This document shows, in pieces, positions 15,001 through 20,200 of a DNA stretch of 64,000 bases. Both the position numbers and the translations under genes were made by a program. The stretch is from NCBI GenBank assembly GCA_007050885.1, contig SMYQ01000001.1, forward strand, positions 95,805 through 159,804, read 5' to 3'. The notes beneath the pieces were generated by a model. The model had not been told where the DNA came from, made no database searches, and saw only the letters and a list, made by a program, of their open reading frames with translations. Position 1 is the stretch's first letter; every line of letters starts with the position of its first letter. The stretch comes from Candidatus Bathyarchaeota archaeon. Lineage in GTDB: Archaea > Thermoproteota > Bathyarchaeia > 40CM-2-53-6 > RBG-13-38-9.

Positions 15001-15263
15001 AGGGGGCAACGAAGGCCACAACCAAGGTGGCTGTGAAGGCTGCAGAAGCTGCGGCGCCTGAAGAAACCCCCACAGAAGAGAAAGTTGCCCCGGAAGCTCC
15101 TAGGGGGACTGAACCAGAGACGCCTTCTGAAGTGGTCAAGCCCGCAAAAGCCGTGAAGAAAAGGCCGAGGAGTAAAACCAATGCCAAGACAAAACCAAAG
15201 ACAAAAAAAGCCAAGCCGGCAAAGAAATCCAAGGCAAAGAAAAAAGGGGGTAAAAAGAAGTGA
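1..15263 (+). CDS. Giant surface protein fused to a cytoplasmic HerA/FtsK-like ATPase (5' partial)
   Basis: The frame is open from base 3, so the N-terminus lies outside the window; 5,086 codons are seen. In order: about seven copies of a ~1 kb repeat (to about 7250); Ig/CARDB-like beta-rich segments (about 7250-12650); a short Cys motif (C-G-N-D-V-C...C-P-Q-D-C, 12949-13008); a Gly/Ala-rich linker (about 13015-13110); two more NEW3/CARDB-like domains; one membrane span (about 13808-13885); then a cytoplasmic ATPase. The ATPase has Walker A GATGSGKT (14052-14075), Walker B LIVFDEVH (about 14435-14460) and a sensor-like MVSQVLSD, as in HerA/DUF87 pumps. The last ~45 residues are almost all Lys/Ala/Pro. 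The ectodomain is crowded with N-x-S/T sequons and paired Cys. The stop overlaps the next start (GTGA). HerA-type proteins are normally soluble DNA motors; fusion to a giant ectodomain is odd. Cargo is unknown. Confidence 0.9.
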   Translation, partial: QKWRVEFGATCYKPTTSSEWNVSLFTDPLKVTLYEPIGGTYRRGIDEVPFLGGVYDDCGGVSNADDITFRALQDDEIKSCTSVTDIGNGNYSCNITDTTTWLLGFYNSTMNASKAYYNSSDILKIVDGLKLVTQPDIQGIAVSTSDSDNPTGWGEDWTFEVDLYDSDQVIYSYEVMNISLWYYQNSSWILLNTTTCAAQACKDPTPIYFYRDFKCDDIETNKKFNFTATDYWNYTVIYNFTQDISKDDVQLSVTSSPSKVDREWQTVLLQTRVYDQDHGNYVSSGVNGSFDVTYDGGNYTAPVGNTTGSSGYLNYYFNPNCTYQIGQQIWRSRVETDDCYSSVYYGASTAFIDVVGQLKNNLELPAYNDSYNVTDSIVVRFNVTSDCPSEGRIVNATTSAKMISPNTSVYGCAPINNETGSDSGWYNCTWDSTGKSEGYWDVRLNSSKTYYDFNLTTYNSWFWLENIPSTAENETIYVFNYTTDVWNNKTRAGWSALYNFTVDVSDSEGDEINCSLWISKDNQSSWDYVGSDFVNADYGSGTNGTCSVIYQGFTCADVDSAEGASWDASKAKFYKWEITDHELNNSYNRSAIQGPNVTESLAKIEYRYGNTTTLVRNQDTKALVVNLFDREKNSSASSNVSFWITNDSANFRQDAVNATDAQGNATYWFAPDCEYLVGPSYDPQFWKAGAFDICYVDINTTETYYYYLVGRLSPSITATRNETLDSRTIFLRERNITVNATIEDECSVTVDLANVNFKLMSQYGQTFNCSPTVNLSSGEYSCTRNTTGMPAQWYNISLNVSKPPWYQDNSTIKDDPMSGTGYGAFFIETGPATNSEKANTTSYDGDDGPVGGHSEVFNFSVLVTDEDGDTVRVYLWYRVWNGTGWNSWAKLTATSTSSGGGGTNYADCNECNGSLVWLVKNNFVCADMDLYQFKMNATDTTAEPAGYAAESQVYKDETSPHNFTIEEDDVDVLHFAGNASTIWRNGTASLDLQTYVFNIDDQVNLSVGEARAKVWVTKNHKDFQYVALKDLEGTPGETGYFTYNLGPDCTYDVGGQIWKMGTSPMPGTTCYKIVNSTNFNVTLRGYINMTINLPNGGYYEKYEDNVAVDFYVYDDCNVGRNNTYKTIQLIHPQQTYTIYNLSITDHLNGTYTYAWDPDAAGGRLGKYNISIESDYDNYYDPYLENVTGFKANAFWIQTRPQLWSPSVDNSDDGGWGELWTYQVYCRDEDYDNNTLMLWKKKDVASDWVLIDTKYCRYSGIDGTVITFQDNYFNCSDITPAGETTWWKINTTDVWGFNESTTNQTQSIDRDDVTVFVYDPSSYVITREGADTTILSIAVQDADRSNAPVGTGVSSAAYVTKNIANESGQWDSGRFNDTINTSIVSFTFDPDCNYNASHLLWKGGTYNDTCYKDFNFSTSYYSAKSKIHVMGQLKNYINYPPNGSVFLVGELVNFTFNISDECNGTWDSIANASVNFSVVLPGVQWDNFTQDNLTYVGNGLYNFSWVTWFHIGGYWDVDFSSNKTHYYPNVTYFNNHIYLNNTPPDVENFSVTPGTEGWGVNYTFRADLEDIQMDNVTCKLFTTTNGGSSWIYRGQQIIYWGVGTCEVNVTNFACSDIGTDNYYRFEIDDGTEDNLFNTSNIQGPNITEDNVLLEYVQGNDTDVNRTGTNYTRLTFRVYDSDRSNITTSGINATFWITRDGSTYETQPIQTTNSTGFVNYDFDPICDPLYQPMTQNWVAGVNDGCYVNTNTTDTYELQIIGDLNNTLQYIYKIGVPTAPPVNLTRDEEGLKADFHITDDCSVDINSASVNITWISEYGDRFNCTVTGGGSGIYQCNMPTNGTRARWYDVEMNSSKKPYYNDNMGAIDENILFIQTRPVVTNLTCLNCPGGWGETFYFATTLSDEDLDNVSVKLYVKKPGEAFFYEENSTNVSSPIINKTVVLSVSNGTFECPTNLGLGSFRFDVQDDRALSKTNTTNYTVERDDIRFDMFLGDGQPVWRNGTGSLNLSLLAWDDDRNITLDSGIQGYFWVTVNQSSWDSGKGIATNDSGYINYDFMNELPPSGQRCDYALGPQWWRGWLNDTCYKDTYSQNYSLTIKAELLPTIHIPDGEGYLLGDYILVAGTVDDDCPPPVENVSTTYKLKRGSNTYTCSKTNNYNWTEGIGWYNCTWDSGSRVKGWYDIEMQTSKQYYAYNSTTKVQAFYLGEAPELESPAVDHDYGGWGEQYVFQVIFSDPDYHSNNISLWMSPDNSTWWLKDWKTGIGVQSTIQFTERFTCNDISSFPNGTNYWKIRAVDPFNYSDETAPTNITFIEDDATVTPTGASNSSVRRMGTVNAYLEFRIYDTDWGIYPNDTGARVWITEDLVNYTVLKSCNSTNGYCNVTWNPTCTAVTGLQNWTAGTMDSCYQQVNSTPTDLQVIGQLYLKPTQPEYGEIVNRNTTTEMNTTVWDECANSVSNATVTWYNQVPAAIASGYLANWSIPAGFELGSETITVNATKTHYDKGTNSTMVYVYGWSSLTDIIPVNDSEFDAGNTVVVECTVTDANVGSPIPGYTVEFFKNDGYEDVDITEPDGVADWQWNTDTEPYGWYNVSCRINDTSTMYYNTSADTISTWVRINRRLVFEYINTVPSTIYRNDSLAGKAHETNISVRVVEAETGASDGANVTFYNKTYALMDYCITNSEGECYIMYNASDTTVPDRYTIYVNASKNTTEPSVTNYTQVKVMGVLYSNVTSPINGSEHNKGEVINLIVDVWDENNNSIAVAKGYWWNETHMVGQGLSTTLNLNTQETGWRNLSVEVRKDCANYPGVECFDRAYNYSIIKINGLSGVSWIAPPKYGTPPWYELTIYYPYDFICRVYDTITGQNVYNYSVGIWYHFGTDPWTYAGTFQTNSSGRVNYSYAPDEKGDLEFKCNITDDPSKLYEASIPEVTATFDVKDNIPPTIEDDYIDPTSGIEANLNYTTIYATISDNIGISTTWVSIELPNGTFITKTMSNYPEVMVTKSLSTQNSTLFTHNENVTEPGEMEYFNVTIYNNETSDVYFNLTIDGQLVFPNVTAANGANTSVDAVQNHSFSLPDDLDLEVQFFDINGAPVNASHIGWLIYNVESYRYNYSYYPTFGGNYNVTVYAQDLPPESNINSKFVGSFQVWGNTNVTVLNTPDFEVAVGITQTQDYVFELNTTITNWGPANAWNVSLNITDDSWNYTEYRNGSVKQNYFYIGLLPANNSQTILVNVTIKEKTPPVVIIITSNVTWRNPDLMGWNVTAWNYTYDKTEVEVADTPIIEILEDDLVASAPHGATTYLGNLTIASTGNSPVFDLEIFPVGGNMFYNCPECDLTLFPDAQGLMPAGTNFSMDVDLYVPPGQDPGEYWTVIRANTSNAAWDDALLNVTVPWNSSWTRTPSSFGTILALLNTNETIGNVTAKNLGNVWVYVTTYISGGGATLTLVDPRTMGIPKITSRNLTVSFSIPPSISQGLYPVYLTMRGRDGTGADADPDQQTVTLTLNVTDLPPAIEDVYAEPRDFEVYYDVVNISATITDNFDVSLAWLNITLPNNTIYIKYMNNNGSFYYSNYSTDVVGKYILRICANDTRQLEGCIDPINLTANANTTLKFLPNRDLKVDDARWLDPVNFTLNYTIRNALYSRAFNVTANYTSLNGWDTIPDSENVSLLLKQETYNGTMNLEVPAATVPNNYTLNVLLNWTNLDNTTGLNNTNFTIEVLENPLIEATPEEINFTIINKESKNSTLNVLSAGNVIVNGVNVSCYTGLVCTNMSVNITPGILGNMPPGTLAPVDIKVGVPEDMETGLYEGHIYVNGTESNDYTHIWVRVPLNISWEHYPTSIYEELVQGESGDFGVVRIRNTGNVLAKLWLNTSGNITNYVSLNETYMEIPMEENGYVRINYTTPSTYNQLYLSGYFISENTSANITQQTTFLQMFVHPLWVTIINPTEINPVINVTNGTHINVTVSATYGYSLIQSGITFNASLRRNDVYYDVDEEYYYNASDYRWHLNFTAPVLNYSIGYDLVVTGNYSYYDIAKTDIEDKAVIYVDTVAPVVDLKPPVSTGVNETAIIRLNATDAGGVKSARATLTFPDGSTVKNYDMVLNYKINDTYEFLLSFNETWQEGTYGITAEACDYSNNCAEDTGQFTTFPYAQFYGRALDLEKSDETPINITFKFYEEGTMNLLRTIWPNNTGYYNETIDARTYDLEASFANTSAKFYVSPIFSDVYNPVRWGRISSSLIGKGSLVGAEIIENISFETARITFSYAGYTGIDANKLAIYSCDNWRRFYGCNNTWERRNNSVLESGVEQVYIVTDDLEDAYAIAEYVCGNDVCESAYGESLATCPQDCPAGGVGEEEGAAAGGGGGGGAEGAAMGGAAPAEELAPIPVEFKAPVIDITIYPGETKVFGVEVTNNMVNATTGKIWAEGPVWTLLKFQIENFTVENKSTKTIQIMVSPGGNVTPGVYTGDIVLEVAGIKHRIPASVAVELLQEPLLDVAIKVLTKMVHPGEDLRFEVTLINMGGTEDIEDIIINYTVLTLEGEETLINVASETVAVENLNRFVREVKVPENAPQGRYVVEAIAKYWYDRKYALSTDSFDVVIEPAPIAALRKLFSSWITWVVFFMLLPLGYFGYKWVYPYFMKWREKQESKQRYTMPLDMEEMPKEGGSSVKVGKVAGTEIDAWFDLDDLMTHGIVAGATGSGKTVSAMVIAEEALLQNKSMVVFDPTAQWSGFLAPDKDKKMLKHFTRFGLKEEDARPFKGLIFEITSPDQISTINFKEWIRPGEITVFTLNKLTTSQFDDTVRNIISTFFSQVWEESAELKTLIVFDEVHRLLEKYGGKGGYVSLEKAAREFRKWGLGMIMVSQVLSDFKEAVKGNVLTEVQMHSKGADIERVRSKYGDDFAERLLRQEIGVGFVQNPKYNKGKPWFVNFRPLLHSPHKLLEEELDTYKRLGAIIWAIRDKITAMKGKGQETTDIEMELKLAEDKLKTGAFRMAEIYLEGLMKRTGVTGKIKGATKATTKVAVKAAEAAAPEETPTEEKVAPEAPRGTEPETPSEVVKPAKAVKKRPRSKTNAKTKPKTKKAKPAKKSKAKKKGGKKK
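3..7250 (+). repeat. Tandem ~1 kb protein-coding repeats inside the giant gene
   Basis: A three-part module recurs about every 990-1090 bp. Landmark one is a G-G-W-G-E-x3-F-x-V motif followed by D-x-D, at about 456, 1480, 2553, 3640, 4668, 5662 and 6650 (degenerate in copies 2 and 3). Landmark two is Cys...W-x-x-G...Cys-Tyr, at about 963-1020, 2018-2090, 3145-3215, 4171-4233, 5170-5235, 6190-6250 and 7150-7210, with a remnant at the very start of the window. A D-D-C motif follows each. The copies are diverged at the DNA level, so they are old duplications rather than recent slippage. The array begins before the window. Confidence 0.85.
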
Positions 15264-15964
15264 GGCTGCTGCTCGCATTCCTGCTGCTGGGGACGTACGC
15301 ACTTAACTTCAGCTACGACGGGGAGGTTTTCGTTGCGCCCGGTGAAGACAAGACCATTGACATCTATATACAAAGTGTGAATGAGAGTGGAAAATACTGG
15401 GTGACCTGCTCTTCCGACATGTCAATGACCTGCCCGAATTATGTTGAGGTCTTGGCAGGCAAGGAAATGCGGGTGCCCTTGAGTTTCGAGGCGGCACTGG
15501 GGGCGTACCCTGTAAATGTTACTATTGGAAAAAGGCTCATTCAGTTTGTGGTCAAGTCGTCCAACCAGACTCATGTATTTTATGACGGGTTGGCGCAGTA
15601 CGAAGAAACTTTCAACAATCTGGAAACGAAGCATGGGCCGCATCACCTCATAGAACTCGGAAAACTCCTGGTTTCGGAAGGCTTTGGACTGTATGAGAAA
15701 GGGGAATATGCTGCGGTGGATGGCGTTACAGGGAATCTTGACAAAATATTGGGTGAATACTATGCGTTCCTTGAGGCTCCTGAAGTCGAGGAGGAACCTG
15801 CAAGATTGGGCCTGTCTCTCGCTCCTGTCTTGGGGGCCTGCGCCCTTTTTGCACTCTACGTACGCTCAACCCGGAAGCCGAAGCAGGGACCAGGGACGGA
15901 GGAATTAAGCAAACTCTTGGAAAAGGAAGGTGTTACTATTGGCGGAAAAGAAGAAAAAGGCTAG
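15260..15964 (+). CDS. Small type I membrane protein, partner of the giant ATPase
   Basis: 234 residues; family not recognised. Residues 1-14 form a hydrophobic signal peptide. Residues about 20-105 look like a compact beta domain with two Cys (50 and 58) and several sequons. Residues about 113-172 are helical and Gly-poor. A single membrane span lies at about 183-201, followed by a basic cytoplasmic tail of about 33 residues. The GTG start overlaps the TGA stop of the giant gene (GTGA), so the two are translationally coupled, and the 3' end runs into the next gene. The topology (outside domain, one span, short tail) suits an accessory subunit of the giant protein; that role is inferred from the operon only. 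Confidence 0.85.
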   Translation: MRLLLAFLLLGTYALNFSYDGEVFVAPGEDKTIDIYIQSVNESGKYWVTCSSDMSMTCPNYVEVLAGKEMRVPLSFEAALGAYPVNVTIGKRLIQFVVKSSNQTHVFYDGLAQYEETFNNLETKHGPHHLIELGKLLVSEGFGLYEKGEYAAVDGVTGNLDKILGEYYAFLEAPEVEEEPARLGLSLAPVLGACALFALYVRSTRKPKQGPGTEELSKLLEKEGVTIGGKEEKG

Positions 15965-17231
15965 GAAGCAGGTATCCCCCAAAAAGAAAAAATCTGCCCC
16001 CAAAAAGGCGGAGGGGACTCCAAAGGCAGCTGAGACTACGGCTCCTGAAGAGGCTCCACCGCTTACGGAGAGTGGGGAAAGGACAATAGGAGATATTGTC
16101 GAGGAGGAAGGCCTCGTTACGGAGCCCGAGCGGGAATCGATGGTAGGGAAGGAGGGGACGCCGGAACTCTCGGAAATTATGATGCGTATAGACCGCATCG
16201 ATGGGAAACTGGAGCTTTTCAAGGGTCTGTTGGATGCGTTTAATGAGCGTTTGATTGAGTTGAATGAACGTCTGGGCGACACCCGGCGCATGGTTTTTGA
16301 CAGGGAAAAATGGGCATCGAAACTCGAGGCCGACTTCGATAAAGTCTCGACAATCGTAAATGAACTTGACCCTGAAAAAATCGTGATGCGGTTCGAGAAA
16401 TTCAACACAACACTTGACAAGGAGAATGCCAGCCTTGAGAGGATGAATGACCTCGCCGCCAACATCTCCGCCCGTTTGAAGGTCGTCGAAGACAAGCTGG
16501 CGGACGTGACGAGCCTGGAAAACGTCATGAAGGCCGGAAAAATCGTTGAAGAAAAACTGAAGAAAGTGCAGGAGGCCAAGATTTATAGTGACAAGGTATC
16601 TGCAAAAATTGAAGCCATGTTCTTGGAAACAAATGAGCGGGTTGCCTACATGAAGGAAAACCTTGACAAGATTGAAAAACACGAAACCATGGTGGAAGAC
16701 CTGCTTAAGGAGCTTGAAGGCATGAAATTCCAGATAGAGGAAGAATTGATAAAGAAGCGGGAAGCCGATGAATTGATTGAATCCGTGAAAGACATAATTA
16801 TCGAAGAGATTGTGGGAATCAACCCAATGGCATTCGACAACCTGAGGCGGCGCGTGACCATGATGGAAAACCGGGGAAAGAGTGAGAAAGAGCTTCAAGC
16901 GGAACTGACGAAATATTCTGAACTGATGGACCAGGTAGAGCGGGACTTCCAGATGGGGCGGATAAAAGACGAAGCGCGGGATGAACTGAAAACAAGCACG
17001 CTGAAAAAAATGGAAGAAATACAGATGGTCCTCGACAGTCGGAGGGGCAAAAAACAAAAAACAGAACTGAAGAAAACCGAGAAATTCAGGGAAAAGATAA
17101 TCAAAGAAGAAGAGGCTTCCGAGAAGAAGGAAGGGTCAAAAGAGGGGGAAACAGGGGCACCCGAAAACAAAGAAGAACGGGGAAAGATGGCCAAGTTGAA
17201 AGACAAGCTTTTGAGCATGGGCAAAAGGTAG
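15939..17231 (+). CDS. Cytoplasmic coiled-coil protein with lysine-rich N-terminus
   Basis: About 430 residues; no family recognised. The first ~30 residues are Lys/Ala/Pro-rich (AEKKKKARK...), followed by an acidic linker, then long heptad-like alpha helices (about residues 70-370) rich in Glu, Lys and Leu, ending in a second charged tail. There is no signal peptide or membrane span. I prefer the TTG at 15939, because a Shine-Dalgarno-like GGAAGGTG (about 15925-15932) lies 7 nt before it; GTG at 15930 is the alternative and adds three residues. The gene overlaps the previous one by about 26 nt, so it is the third gene of the operon. The lysine-rich end resembles the tail of the giant ATPase, suggesting contact with nucleic acid or acidic partners. 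Its stop abuts the convergent neighbour with no spacer. Confidence 0.85.
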   Translation: MAEKKKKARKQVSPKKKKSAPKKAEGTPKAAETTAPEEAPPLTESGERTIGDIVEEEGLVTEPERESMVGKEGTPELSEIMMRIDRIDGKLELFKGLLDAFNERLIELNERLGDTRRMVFDREKWASKLEADFDKVSTIVNELDPEKIVMRFEKFNTTLDKENASLERMNDLAANISARLKVVEDKLADVTSLENVMKAGKIVEEKLKKVQEAKIYSDKVSAKIEAMFLETNERVAYMKENLDKIEKHETMVEDLLKELEGMKFQIEEELIKKREADELIESVKDIIIEEIVGINPMAFDNLRRRVTMMENRGKSEKELQAELTKYSELMDQVERDFQMGRIKDEARDELKTSTLKKMEEIQMVLDSRRGKKQKTELKKTEKFREKIIKEEEASEKKEGSKEGETGAPENKEERGKMAKLKDKLLSMGKR

Positions 17232-20200
17232 TCACTTCAGGATTTTCTTCAGTTCCTGGAACGTTTCCCGGGAAATCATGCCCTCCTCGTAGTGCCCTTT
17301 AAGCGTGTCGAATATATCGGAACTCTGTTCAACCTCGCGCTTCCTTTTGACAGCGCTCCTAAGACGCCTCATGACCTTTCTGCGTTCGCCCCGCCTAAGC
17401 AGATTGAATTTGGTGATTGCAATGATTACCAGGAGGATTAATGCCGCAAGCGAAATCGCTATCACGTACCAGTTGGATGGGATTTCAGGCAATGTTATGG
17501 AAGGCAGGTAGTCGGGCTTGGAGATTTCCAGCCTGTACTTTATCTCTTCTATGACTGTTTCGACCTCCGAAATGGTCTTTATGGCGTCGACAGTGGAGTC
17601 TTCTTCAAGGAAGGTCTCGGCCACATCCAGAAGTTCGCGGGCCTTCCTGAGCAAGGAAAGAATCTTGGTAACGTCGCCACCGCGGGCGGCCACTTTGCCG
17701 GTCTGGTCCTCAAGGTCGAGCAGCTCTTCACGCAGCGATGCTATCCTCGCACGGAGGGCCTCTTCCTGCGTCTTAAAAACGATGAGCTTGTAGAACTCGG
17801 AGACCTCCACTTCGCGCGAGATTATTCTCATCTTTGAGACGTACGTTCTCGCCGCGGCATCCTCTGGAATCGTGAACTTGACAACGAGGTATCCGCTCGA
17901 CCCGGGGGAAAGCGAATCCGCTTCCCTGACAACTTCGAACCAGGCTTTATCGATGTCTTCAAAGAATGCTGTTATGTCCGAAAGGTCAACATTACCCGTG
18001 TTCTTTATTTCTATCGTCAGGTATCCGATGGCCCCGCGATTGAGTATTAGCTCGTCGGGGAACAGGTTCGTTATTGTCAATTCTATCACCGCAGCCACAA
18101 CAGGCTCGATTATTTCCGGCTCTTCCTCCGGGACCTCTGCCTCCACGACCCTGAAGCCCCTGAGGACTTCCAGCGGCGGGTAGAGTGGGGAGTAGTTCAG
18201 CAAGACATGCAGCGCATAGTCCCCCGCCGTCTGGTTCGAATATATTGAGAGGTTGGCATCAATTGTGCGGTTTCCCCCGGCATCAACAAATGTGGGCCTG
18301 TTGTAAACATAGGCGTATGTGTCATTGTCGGAATCTTCGACCCAGTATGAGAGATAGACGTCCTGCCCCTGGTCGCCGTAGTTTTCTAAGAGTATTGTGA
18401 AGTCGAGGTCGTCACCCTGTTCGACCTCCGAATCGATGGCAATGATGTCCACGTCGTACGGGCCCCCGAAACTCACACGGAAGGACTTCAGCTTTCTGAC
18501 GTGCCTATCTCCGGCCCGGACTATCAGTTCAGCCAGATAGTACCCGGTGGTCGTGGGCAGCGTGTGGCTGGCCTGATACAGTTTGCTGTTGCTTGTGACG
18601 TTGAATATCCTCAAGGAGCTGTTCGTGAAATACAGGTTTTCGGCCGAATCAAACACATTCAGCGTTACGGAATCGGGGTCGACCAGGTCCCTGTCCGTGT
18701 ATACCAAAACGTAGAAATGCGCAAGAATTGGCTGGCTGGCATACCAGACGTACCCGACGTCGAATTCCACATTGTATTCCTCGCGGACGTCGAACTGGTG
18801 TGTTGTGCTGTGGTTCACAGTCTCATTGGCAAAGGGATCATAGTGTGTGGCATCTATGTAAATGGTGTAGTTGCCAAACGGGGCGTCGCTTGCTATCGTA
18901 AACAACGGTATCGGAGAAACCGTGCCGGGGGATGTAAAGTTTTCATCATATCTTAAGTTACCCAGTGAATCCCGCAGTTTCACCGAAACGTTGGCGGGTA
19001 TAAGCCAGCCTGAATAATCGGTCGTGTTGATGTACATTGAAGCCGTTTCGCCGGCGTAATACGTGGAAAACCCGGTGTCTGCAGAAATGTCCAGAATCGG
19101 CCAGACATAGAGGGACATGTTTTCCCTTGAATAGAGGCCGAGGTTGTCAAGGACTTCGATTCCGACGGTGTAGTTGCCGTAGACATCGTTGCTGCCCCAG
19201 ACCCCTGGATAGACCAACATGTACCAATATGTCACGTTGGACTGGTTCACGAGGGTCATCTGTCGGGCTTCTGTCGTATTGTCGGGCAGGAATACTATGA
19301 CCCGGGCGTAGTTTATTCCCTGACCGGACTTGTCGGTGACGTTGGCGTATATTGTCACCGGCTGGAGTTCCTGCGTCATGTTCGCCGAAATCGAGGCGTT
19401 TATTTCGGCAAGTTCACGGGGTATCATGCTCATATTCAAGTATCGCCATGCCGGGTTGGCATTGACGGTGCTTACGTTGAATGTTTCGTTGTAGTAGTCC
19501 CGCTGCTGGCCTGTCAGGTTCCACCAGATTGAAAATGTGTGGTTTCCTTGCAGTGGAATCGAAAAGCTGGTATCGTTCGCATAAGTATAGTTGGCATATA
19601 TCACGTAAATCGTGAAGTTGATTTCCGCATTCCCTGTGTTGTTTATCTGGACGTCACACATCTTTCCCTCATCGAATGCGACTTCCGTCGTGCAATTCAC
19701 AGGATACATCTGCCAGGTCTTGTCCTCGGGGACAGTCACATTCAGGTACAGCCAGTCATAGCCGTCGTCCGCGCTTGTGTAATTGATTGTGCCTGTGTAG
19801 TTTCCCGCAGGATACCCTGCTGAAACATTCACTTTCGCTGTGACATTGATTACCGACCCCGCCGGTATGAAATTGATAATGGGATTAAAGGATATATTGA
19901 AATCGTCAAGGTTGGTCACGTTCGCACCCACGCCGTTTATCTGGTCATTGCCCGTGTTCCGCACAGTGAAAACACCCACATCCGTGCTCTGACCTTGGGG
20001 TGCGGACCCTGCCACGTACCAGTCGTCTATTTGAAACTCTTTATTCGAAAGAACTTCTACCGTGATGTTAGTGGTGTTGTAGGTCATCCCCACACCGGGA
20101 TTCATCCAGGTCACGTTGGCGAATACTGTGTAATTTTCGGGCGTACTCATCTTCACTGCAAGCTCAAAGGTTCTGAAACAGGAGCCGCCCACAGGGATGT

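Noticed and set aside
15936..17057. Long minus-strand open frame (373 codons) opposite the coiled-coil gene
   Set aside because: Its product is Phe/Leu/His-rich, the expected mirror of Lys/Glu-rich codons, and it has no family or promoter support.
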